From Anaerolinea thermophila (GTDB taxonomy: Bacteria; Chloroflexota; Anaerolineae; Anaerolineales; DRKV01), in the NCBI GenBank assembly GCA_020722405.1, contig DYKW01000013.1, forward strand, positions 1-18,905: a stretch of 18,905 bases of DNA. Direction: 5' to 3'. The notes under the pieces were generated by a model that had not been told where the DNA came from, did no database searches, and saw nothing but the letters and a program-made list of their open reading frames with translations. Positions 6,916 through 12,593 of this stretch are shown here, one piece after another; position 1 is the first letter of the stretch; each line of letters begins with the position of its first letter. The translations under genes and the position numbers were made by a program.

Positions 6916-6953
6916 GAGAAAAAAGCCAACCCTAACGGGTTGGCTTTTTTCTC
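6916..6953 (-). terminator. Terminator/attenuator between tsf and pyrH
   Basis: A perfect 17-bp stem (6916-6932 with 6937-6953) with a 4-base loop ends in TTTTTTCTC on the minus strand. It starts at the base right after the tsf stop codon. Its A and T flanks make it look functional in both directions. It should cut off much of the rpsB-tsf transcript before pyrH. Confidence 0.92.
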
Positions 6954-7562
6954 TTACTCGACGCTACTTTGTTCACCAAGTGTCCAGCGGACAAAGCGGC
7001 GTACGATAATATTTTCTCCAAGCGACACAACCGCCTCGTTGATCATGTCTTGAATCGTGACTTTATCGTCACGAATGGATGTCTGGTTGAGCAGACAGCC
7101 ATCATCTTTGAATTTCTTGAGGCGGCCTTCCACGATGCGATCCACTACGTTTTCGGGTTTGCCTTCATCGAGTGCTTGTTTACGTGCAATTGTGCGTTCA
7201 CGTTCAAGTACATCGGCAGGGATATCGTCACTGCTAATGTATTGTGGTCCCATGGCGGCAATTTGTAGCGCGATTTCATGTGCCAGGGTGCGAAATGTTT
7301 CAGAACGTGCCACAAAATCGGTCTCACAATTCAACTCCACCATAACGCCGACGCGCCCATTGCCGTGGGAATACATTTCAATCACGCCGTCGGACGCTTC
7401 ACGTGTAGCGCGCTTGGCCGCCTTGGACAACCCTTTTTCGCGTAAAACATCTATCGCTTTTTCAAAGTCGCCGTTTGCTTGTTCCAGGGCTTTGCGACAG
7501 TCTAGAATGCCTGCACCCGTGGCAGCACGCAGTTCTTTAATTTGTTCAGTGCTAATTGCCAT
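6954..7562 (-). CDS. tsf: Elongation factor Ts
   Basis: EF-Ts is the nucleotide exchange factor that releases GDP from EF-Tu. The 202-residue form is the short type with one core subdomain, as in Thermus and several deep-branching phyla, rather than the 280-residue E. coli form. An N-terminal UBA-like module (IKELRAATGAGILDCRKAL, about 8-26) and the conserved TDFVAR element (81-86), which contacts the EF-Tu nucleotide site, are present. A GAGG lies about 10 bases before the ATG. It follows rpsB, the usual partner, but with a hairpin and a possible promoter in the 148-base gap. Confidence 0.96.
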   Translation of the reverse strand: MAISTEQIKELRAATGAGILDCRKALEQANGDFEKAIDVLREKGLSKAAKRATREASDGVIEMYSHGNGRVGVMVELNCETDFVARSETFRTLAHEIALQIAAMGPQYISSDDIPADVLERERTIARKQALDEGKPENVVDRIVEGRLKKFKDDGCLLNQTSIRDDKVTIQDMINEAVVSLGENIIVRRFVRWTLGEQSSVE

Positions 7563-7599
7563 AGTTGTACAACCTCTTTTCTAGAAAAATATCATCATT

Positions 7600-7629
7600 G
7601 ATATACGATGTATATTTACGAGCCTTCAA
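7600..7629 (-). promoter_or_regulatory. Possible promoter of tsf
   Basis: On the minus strand, TTGAAG (7624-7629) and TATATC (7600-7605) are 18 bases apart. They lie after the rpsB terminator hairpin and about 38 bases before the tsf ATG. The match is moderate. The position would allow tsf to be transcribed apart from rpsB. Confidence 0.35.
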
Positions 7630-7645
7630 TCTGCTTCGGAGGGGC

Positions 7646-7679
7646 AAAATCAGGGTGTGCACAAGTGGGCACACCCTGA
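7646..7679 (-). terminator. Terminator/attenuator between rpsB and tsf
   Basis: An 11-bp perfect stem (TCAGGGTGTGC at 7650-7660 with GCACACCCTGA at 7669-7679, loop of 8) is followed on the minus strand by ATTTTG. The short T run suggests partial termination, giving more S2 than EF-Ts mRNA unless tsf has its own promoter. Confidence 0.75.
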
Positions 7680-7687
7680 GAAATCTT

Positions 7688-7735
7688 TAGTCTTCGATCT
7701 CTTCGTCGATCTAGTCTTCGATCTCTTCGTCGATC
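7688..7735 (-). repeat. Perfect 24-bp tandem duplication across the rpsB stop codon
   Basis: 7688-7711 and 7712-7735 are identical. On the coding strand each copy encodes I-D-E-E-I-E-D and then a stop. The junction forms TAG, which is the present stop (7711-7713), and the second copy ends in TAA (7687-7689), in the same frame. The duplication therefore leaves the S2 protein unchanged but puts a pseudo-coding copy in the 3' UTR. Confidence 0.95.
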
Positions 7736-8601
7736 TTAAGATCGTCTTCGTCTTCGTCATCGCTCTCGTCTTTTTTCTTACGCATAAAGCGAATCTTGCG
7801 TAATGTTTCCTCGCCGAACAGGTCTTCGTCGCTCAGTTCTTCGTCGCCATCCATGATGCGCAAGTCACGTGTGCTCATTTCGTTGGCTTCGGCACTTTCT
7901 TCAGCGGCTTCTTTTTCCATCATGTTGCGACCATCCACTACCGCGTCCGCAATCTTGCCGACGACTAATTTGATGGCGCGAATAGCATCATCATTGGATG
8001 GAATGACGTAGTCGATGTCGCTGGGATCACAATTTGTGTCCACCATGGCTACAATGGGGATATTGAGCGAGTTGGCTTCATGGACGGCCGTTTCTTCGCG
8101 GCTAATATCTACGATGAAGACCATATCGGGCAGTTCGTTCATGTTACGAATGCCGCCCAGGCGCATTTCTAGTTTCTCCATCTTGCGTTCGAGCAGTAGG
8201 GCCTCTTTTTTGGTTATTTTTGCAAAGTCGCCCTTATCCCGCATCCGCTCCAGACGTTCGAGTTCTCGCACGCGTTGGCTGATGGTGCGCCAGTTTGTTA
8301 ACATGCCACCCAACCAGCGATCTACCACATAGGGCATATCGCAGCGAATGGCTTCCATCTGGACAGTATCTTGCGCCTGGCGCTTCGTGCCCACAAATAA
8401 AATGGTTCCCCCGTGGGCTACAGTTTCTCGCACTGCAAAATAGGCTTCATCTAAAGCCTTTACCGTTTTCTGCAAGTCGATAATGTGGATGTGATTGCGT
8501 TCGGTAAAAATGTAAGGCTTCATCTTTGGGTGCCATTTATGGGTACGATGACCAAAATGCACCCCGCTCTCGAGGAGCGCTTTCATAGATACAACAGGCA
8601 T
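7711..8601 (-). CDS. rpsB: 30S ribosomal protein S2
   Basis: S2 is a late-assembling small-subunit protein that is needed for S1 binding. With the ATG at 8601 the product has 296 residues and starts MPVVSMKALLESGVHFGHRT. The S2 signatures HFGHRT, WHPKM, the LFVGTKRQAQ region, WLGGMLTNW, and VDTNCDPSDIDYVIPSNDDA are present. The core ends near residue 230. A long acidic tail follows, ending in runs of Asp and Glu, which lengthens it well beyond the E. coli 241. The open frame extends 86 codons upstream, but those residues are the structured leader. AAGGAG seven bases before 8601 settles the start. The stop lies in a tandem duplication. Confidence 0.95.
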   Translation of the reverse strand: MPVVSMKALLESGVHFGHRTHKWHPKMKPYIFTERNHIHIIDLQKTVKALDEAYFAVRETVAHGGTILFVGTKRQAQDTVQMEAIRCDMPYVVDRWLGGMLTNWRTISQRVRELERLERMRDKGDFAKITKKEALLLERKMEKLEMRLGGIRNMNELPDMVFIVDISREETAVHEANSLNIPIVAMVDTNCDPSDIDYVIPSNDDAIRAIKLVVGKIADAVVDGRNMMEKEAAEESAEANEMSTRDLRIMDGDEELSDEDLFGEETLRKIRFMRKKKDESDDEDEDDLKIDEEIED

Positions 8602-8756
8602 TTTTATACTCCTTGCGTTTATCCTCCACCTTCGTCTTTCCCGAACGGCACCGGCATAACCGGCACGCACCGTGGGGTCAGAAGGTGTGTGGGTTGGAAT
8701 GTGCCGGTTTTTCGCCACCGGCTGGAAACATAGTTGCTCCCGCCATAGGCGGGAGT
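8602..8756 (-). ncRNA. Structured rpsB leader, candidate ribosomal-protein leader
   Basis: The expected mRNA leader is about 155 bases long and rich in structure. Hairpin 1 is an 8-bp stem with a 3-base loop (8737-8744 with 8748-8755), right at the expected 5' end. Hairpin 2 is 8703-8708 with 8717-8722. Hairpin 3 pairs 8648-8654 with 8660-8666, using two G-T pairs. The 8 bases at 8701-8708, which include one arm of hairpin 2, are perfectly complementary to 8659-8666 in hairpin 3, so the two forms exclude each other. S2 is known to repress rpsB-tsf through its leader in gamma-proteobacteria. Similar control here is an inference. Confidence 0.5.
8609..8614 (-). promoter_or_regulatory. rpsB ribosome binding site
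   Basis: AAGGAG on the minus strand lies seven bases from ATG 8601. It overrides the longer open frame that runs to 8859. Confidence 0.85.
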
Positions 8757-8762
8757 GTGCGC

Positions 8763-8791
8763 AGTATATCACGTCTTTTATAATTCGTCTA
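8763..8791 (-). promoter_or_regulatory. Promoter of rpsB
   Basis: TAGACG (8786-8791) and TATACT (8763-8768) on the minus strand have a 17-base spacer. Transcription should start near 8756, at the foot of the first leader hairpin. This is the only good promoter seen for the seven-gene cluster. Confidence 0.65.
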
Positions 8792-8912
8792 GAAAACAAC
8801 GCATTACGCAGCAAATACGTATCATCTCGAGAACCTGGGGCGTCGGCGTTTTTTACCACAAAAGCACCAAAGTCGCGTAGTCGCGTAGGGCGCCGTCCGC
8901 TGAATGCTGTTG
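8792..8912. other. Gene-free spacer between rpsB promoter and comM
   Basis: No coding frame is convincing here. It contains a duplicated 8-mer (TCGCGTAG twice, near 8873-8890) next to a CACAAAAGCACCAAAG stretch. This low-complexity CNNAAAG style resembles the dispersed repeat directly beside it. It may be part of a larger decayed repeat. Confidence 0.4.
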
Positions 8913-8945
8913 CCTGCCTTTGCGCCTTGGCGGCTTTGCGTTAAA
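8913..8945 (-). repeat. Dispersed intergenic repeat, copy B
   Basis: The reverse complement reads TTTAACGCAAAGCCGCCAAG and on to AAGGCAGG. It agrees with copy A (134-166) at 29 of 33 positions, in the opposite orientation. Confidence 0.7.
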
Positions 8946-8954
8946 ATTTTGGGA

Positions 8955-8987
8955 CTACCCAAAAATTCGAGAAGAACCATTGGGTAG
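8955..8987 (-). terminator. Weak terminator after comM
   Basis: An 8-bp perfect inverted repeat (CTACCCAA at 8955-8962, TTGGGTAG at 8980-8987) starts one base after the comM stop. The loop is 17 bases long and the following tract is only TCCCAAAATTTT, so termination would be weak. Confidence 0.4.
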
Positions 8988-8988
8988 G

Positions 8989-10509
8989 TTACATTAACCC
9001 CAATTTTGGTCGATATTGTAGTGCCTCGGCCACATGTACTGCTGTGATATTTTCCTCCCCTGCCAGGTCTGCAATGGTGCGTGCCAATTTGAGCACCCGA
9101 TGATAGGCGCGTGCCGAGAGTTGCATTTGTTGCATGGCAGAGCGCATGAGCGCCTGCCCTTTTTCTTCCAGATGACAAAAACGATGCACTTCAGCCGGGC
9201 GCATTTCGGCATTTGATGCGATTTCCAGGCCATCGAAGCGCTCCCTTTGTCGTTGACGTGCGACAGTGACGCGTTGGCGCACGGTTGCAGAAGGCTCCCC
9301 TTTTCGATCGTAACTTAGCTTTTCGTAAGGCACGCGCGGCACTTCTATGTGAATATCAATGCGATCCAACAATGGGCCGGAAATACGCTTTTGATAATTT
9401 GTTATCGCACTGGTAGAACACGTACAAGCCCGTACTGGATCGCCATAATATCCACAGGGGCAGGGATTCATCGCGGCTACCAGCATGAAATTTGCCGGAA
9501 ATGTCAGCGTGCCTTGAGCGCGGCTGATGGTGACTATTTTGTCTTCCATCGGCTGTCGCAATACCTCCAACGTGCGTGACCCAAATTCCGGCAATTCGTC
9601 TAGAAAGAGTACACCTCGATGGGCCAGTGAGATTTCCCCTGGATGTGGCCAGTTTCCACCTCCTACCAATCCGGCGTGGCTGATGGTGTGATGAGGCGCA
9701 CGAAATGGCCGTACGCGTATTAAAGGCAAGTCGGCGGGCAATTGATCGGCTACCGAATAAATGCGGGTGACATCCAGCGCTTCGTCAATCTCCATGGGGG
9801 GCATGATGCCAGGTAACGCACGTGCCAGCAAAGTCTTTCCCGCCCCTGGCGGACCGATCATCAGCAGGTTGTGTCCACCGGCCGCGGCCACTTCCAACGC
9901 TCGCTTGACGTGTTCTTGTCCTTTTATGTCCTGGAAGTCAGTGGGCGGCGAAGCAGGAACGGCTTCTATATCTATCGGGTTTTGAGGGAGAATCATCCGT
10001 TGCCCGCTGAGATGGGCATAAAGGTCGGCTAACGTGGAAACGGGGTAAACTTCGATATCTGGCACCAGGGCGGCCTCGGGCGCATCACAAGCCGGCACAA
10101 ACAGACGACGCAACCCTTGTTGGCGAGCAACAGCAGCCATAGGCAGTACGCCCCGTACGTGGCGCAACGAGCCATCCAGCGAAAGTTCCCCCATCAGGAG
10201 TGCCCCATCTACAGATTGCGGTGGAATTTGTCCGCTGGCAATCAGGATACCGACAGCAATAGGAAGATCGTAGGCCGGGCCTTCTTTTCGTACCGATGCC
10301 GGCGCCAGGTTGATCACCATGCGTCGGCGCGGAAAGAAGAGACCACTGTTGCGAATAGCGGTCTGCACTCGTTCGCGACTTTCTTGCACCGCGATGTCCG
10401 GCAACCCTACCAGGGTAATGCCGGGCAATCCATCACTTGTATCTACTTCGACGTCTACTAATATGCCATCTAACCCCCAGATAGCGCAGGATCGCACGTT
10501 TGCTAGCAT
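8989..10509 (-). CDS. comM: YifB/ComM family AAA+ ATPase (Mg chelatase-like)
   Basis: ComM is a hexameric DNA helicase that drives branch migration during natural transformation. Many bacteria that are not known to be transformable also carry it. The 506 residues have the three-part family layout: an N-terminal Lon-protease-like fold (about 1-170), the ATPase core with Walker A GPPGAGKT at 219-226 and Walker B VLFLDE at 300-305, and a C-terminal Mg-chelatase region. Four cysteines (350, 352, 362, 364) in NPCPCGYYGD and RACTCS probably bind zinc. The sequence RISGPLLDRIDIHIEVPRV is the sensor region. Its ATG overlaps the stop of the upstream REC-GGDEF gene by one base, so translation is likely coupled. 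No strong ribosome site is visible. Confidence 0.95.
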   Translation of the reverse strand: MLANVRSCAIWGLDGILVDVEVDTSDGLPGITLVGLPDIAVQESRERVQTAIRNSGLFFPRRRMVINLAPASVRKEGPAYDLPIAVGILIASGQIPPQSVDGALLMGELSLDGSLRHVRGVLPMAAVARQQGLRRLFVPACDAPEAALVPDIEVYPVSTLADLYAHLSGQRMILPQNPIDIEAVPASPPTDFQDIKGQEHVKRALEVAAAGGHNLLMIGPPGAGKTLLARALPGIMPPMEIDEALDVTRIYSVADQLPADLPLIRVRPFRAPHHTISHAGLVGGGNWPHPGEISLAHRGVLFLDELPEFGSRTLEVLRQPMEDKIVTISRAQGTLTFPANFMLVAAMNPCPCGYYGDPVRACTCSTSAITNYQKRISGPLLDRIDIHIEVPRVPYEKLSYDRKGEPSATVRQRVTVARQRQRERFDGLEIASNAEMRPAEVHRFCHLEEKGQALMRSAMQQMQLSARAYHRVLKLARTIADLAGEENITAVHVAEALQYRPKLGLM

Positions 10510-11396
10510 TAAATCTCTACACTGGTTGTGGTGATAATGTTTTGACGAGCCTGCGTGAGTAAATCTTCCACTTTGTGCCGTTCATCTCCTCCGAATAGTG
10601 CGATTCCGATTTGCAGGTCAAAATCGATGTCTTGTTTTTTTTGTGAATTTTGGCCAAGTAGATTGGCTTGCAAGCGTGCAAGTAGACCTTCGCGAGCCTG
10701 TTCATCTACGTCAATGGCCAGTACGGCAAATTCATCCCCGTTGATGCGTGCCAAAATATCCGATGAACGAAAAGTACGGCGTAACAATTCTGCAATATGC
10801 AGTGATACTTTATCACCGGCTTCCCGCCCGAACCGTTGGTTGATGGTGTTCATGTGTGCGATGTCTACCACAATGAGCACGAATTTGCGTTCGGTACGGA
10901 GCGCGAGTTGCATTTGTTGTTGCACCAACGTATCGAAACCACTGGCATTGTACAGCCTGGTGAGTTCATCCAGCATTGCCAGACGGCGCATGGTATCCAG
11001 CATGTGCTGCCGTTCAATGGCGTATCTCAGTGAGCGTACCAATAATTGCCCGGTGACTTTATTCTTGATGAGATAATCTTGTGCTCCCCGTCTCATCACC
11101 TGCAAGGACAGGTCGTAATCATCATCGTGGGCCAAGACAACAATGGGGATGGAGGGGTGCTTATCGTGAAAATGGTCAAAGGCTTCCAAGGGATCCCCTT
11201 CTTGGCTCAAGGATGCCAGGTCTAATACCAGGGTATCGTAAACTTCTGCGTTTAACGCTTCTTCCGTTTTTTCTATAGAAGAGACATGATCTACCGAAAC
11301 TTCTCCCCCGTAGGCTTGCTTTAAAGCCCGATGCATCAGGCGTACAAAACTAGGGTTTTGTTCAAGCATTAAAATCTTGAGTCGTTGGCCGTTCAT
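10509..11396 (-). CDS. Response regulator with degenerate GGDEF domain
   Basis: The 295-residue protein has an N-terminal REC domain (about 5-128), with probable phosphoacceptor D59 and K111. The GGDEF domain is at about 143-288. Active GGDEF domains make cyclic di-GMP. Here the signature reads NGDEF (219-223), and other catalytic positions differ: DIAHMN instead of DIDHFK, INQ instead of IND, FGRE instead of YGHE, and no A-D-x-A-L-Y near the end. The inhibitory-site motif RxxD (RSSD, 210-213) is kept at the right distance. It may therefore be a weak cyclase or a c-di-GMP binding regulator. I chose the ATG at 11396. The longer frame begins at TTG 11456 and adds unrelated residues. No histidine kinase is adjacent. 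Confidence 0.88.
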   Translation of the reverse strand: MNGQRLKILMLEQNPSFVRLMHRALKQAYGGEVSVDHVSSIEKTEEALNAEVYDTLVLDLASLSQEGDPLEAFDHFHDKHPSIPIVVLAHDDDYDLSLQVMRRGAQDYLIKNKVTGQLLVRSLRYAIERQHMLDTMRRLAMLDELTRLYNASGFDTLVQQQMQLALRTERKFVLIVVDIAHMNTINQRFGREAGDKVSLHIAELLRRTFRSSDILARINGDEFAVLAIDVDEQAREGLLARLQANLLGQNSQKKQDIDFDLQIGIALFGGDERHKVEDLLTQARQNIITTTSVEI

Positions 11397-11409
11397 GGAG
11401 ATGTCTAGA

Positions 11410-11439
11410 GTTATAAAGAAGAATCGGGAATAATGTCTT
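11410..11439 (-). promoter_or_regulatory. Possible promoter of the REC-GGDEF gene
   Basis: On the minus strand, AAGACA (11434-11439) and TATAAC (11410-11415) are 18 bases apart. The start would fall only about seven bases before ATG 11396. That suits the lack of any Shine-Dalgarno site and would give a nearly leaderless mRNA. Confidence 0.35.
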
Positions 11440-11540
11440 TGATGGCGTAAGCACAAATGATTGAATATTCTAGCATATTACAAGAAAATTTTCTGCTAAC
11501 GATATTGCAAAGTTATGATAGAGGCGAGACGAAGGCGCGG

Positions 11541-11546
11541 TATAAT
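11541..11546 (+). promoter_or_regulatory. -10 box of the ilvE promoter
   Basis: A perfect TATAAT lies 82 bases before the ilvE ATG. No good -35 hexamer is found at 16-18 bases, so an activator may be needed, or the box may be fortuitous. Confidence 0.45.
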
Positions 11547-11575
11547 CTCAATACTTTTGTTTTGGTTTTGCCCTC

Positions 11576-11593
11576 TGTGAAATCGGTTTCACA
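11576..11593 (+). promoter_or_regulatory. Palindrome in the ilvE leader, operator-like
   Basis: TGTGAAA-TCGG-TTTCACA is a perfect 18-base dyad, at about +24 to +41 from the start expected from the TATAAT box. It could be an operator for a dimeric repressor or a short RNA hairpin. The half sites resemble TGTGA/TCACA, but the spacing is 8 instead of the 6 known for CRP-type sites. Confidence 0.45.
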
Positions 11594-11616
11594 AAAACCA
11601 TACGTACAAAAAAACA

Positions 11617-11621
11617 GGAGG
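11617..11621 (+). promoter_or_regulatory. ilvE ribosome binding site
   Basis: GGAGG lies seven bases before ATG 11629. An in-frame TTG directly before this ATG is not needed. Confidence 0.85.
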
Positions 11622-11628
11622 TTTTTTG

Positions 11629-12552
11629 ATGGCATTGCCCAGGTTTGCATATTTCGAAAATCGCATTGTCCCTTATAGCGAAGCCCATATCGGCGTTGCG
11701 ACCCATGCCTTTAACTACGGTACCGCTGCTTTTGGTGGCATGCGCGCTTATTGGAATGCGGCAGAGGAACAACTTTACCTTTTCCGACCGCTCGACCACT
11801 TTACCCGCTTGCTCGATTCGGCCAAAATCTTGGCCGCCGACCTGTCGTACACCCCCGAAGACCTGACCGAAATTACGCTGGAATTGCTGCGCACCGAGGG
11901 CTTTCGCGAAGATGCCTACATTCGCCCGATTATTTACAAAGCCGATGAAGGTATCGGAGTCAAACTACATGGCCTGCGAGATGCAATTACGATCTTTTCT
12001 GTGCCTTTTGGCAAATATTTGAGCAATGACACCGGTGCCCATGTGACAATCTCCTCCTGGCGGCGCATTGACGATAACATGATTCCGGCACGTGCCAAAA
12101 TCAACGGGGCGTATGTCAACTCCGCGCTCATCAAAACCGATGCGCAACGCGCTGGCTTCGATGAAGCCCTGGTGCTCACCCAGGAGGGGCACATCTCCGA
12201 GGGCAGTGCCATGAACGTTTTTGTCGTACGCAACGGCCAAATCATCACCCCTCCCGTGACGGATAACATTCTCGAGGGCATCTCCCGTCGTAGTGTGATG
12301 GCTCTGGCCCCTGCTGAACTTGGCTTACCGGTCATCGAACGCTCCATCGACCGCACCGAAATCTACCTGTGCGATGAAATTTTTATGACCGGCACCGCCG
12401 CACAAATTACCGCCGTGACGCGTGTAGACTATCGCCCAATTGGCAGTGGAGAAATGGGCCCGATTACTGCCCGCCTGCGGGAAATTTTCAACCAGGTGGT
12501 GCGCGGTCAAATGCCCAAATACAAAGATTGGCTCAGGCCGGTTTACGTTTGA
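11629..12552 (+). CDS. ilvE: Branched-chain amino acid aminotransferase
   Basis: This is a PLP enzyme of fold class IV that interconverts leucine, isoleucine and valine with their 2-oxo acids, using glutamate/2-oxoglutarate. The 307-residue length fits the family. Expected elements are FNYGTAAFGGMRAY near 28-42, the PLP lysine K157 in ARAKINGAYVNSALIK, the signature HISEGSAMNVFVV at 188-200 (Glu191), and MTGTAAQITAV near the C-terminus, which binds the cofactor phosphate. It stands alone between a divergent regulator gene and a convergent membrane protein gene, with its own promoter region, ribosome site and terminator. D-amino acid and aminodeoxychorismate enzymes share the fold, but the signature and length favour IlvE. 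Confidence 0.94.
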   Translation: MALPRFAYFENRIVPYSEAHIGVATHAFNYGTAAFGGMRAYWNAAEEQLYLFRPLDHFTRLLDSAKILAADLSYTPEDLTEITLELLRTEGFREDAYIRPIIYKADEGIGVKLHGLRDAITIFSVPFGKYLSNDTGAHVTISSWRRIDDNMIPARAKINGAYVNSALIKTDAQRAGFDEALVLTQEGHISEGSAMNVFVVRNGQIITPPVTDNILEGISRRSVMALAPAELGLPVIERSIDRTEIYLCDEIFMTGTAAQITAVTRVDYRPIGSGEMGPITARLREIFNQVVRGQMPKYKDWLRPVYV

Positions 12553-12565
12553 TTTCGGCATTTCC

Positions 12566-12593
12566 AAAGGGTGGGCATCGTCCCACCCTTTTT
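12566..12593 (+). terminator. Intrinsic terminator of ilvE
   Basis: A 10-bp perfect stem (AAAGGGTGGG at 12566-12575 with CCCACCCTTT at 12582-12591, loop of 6) is followed by further T residues. It starts 13 bases after the ilvE stop. The convergent glycosyltransferase gene ends exactly here, so the hairpin may weakly serve both directions. Confidence 0.88.

Noticed and set aside
8602..8859. 86-residue N-terminal extension of S2
   Set aside because: It covers the promoter and hairpin-rich leader, and AAGGAG sits directly before the standard S2 start at 8601.
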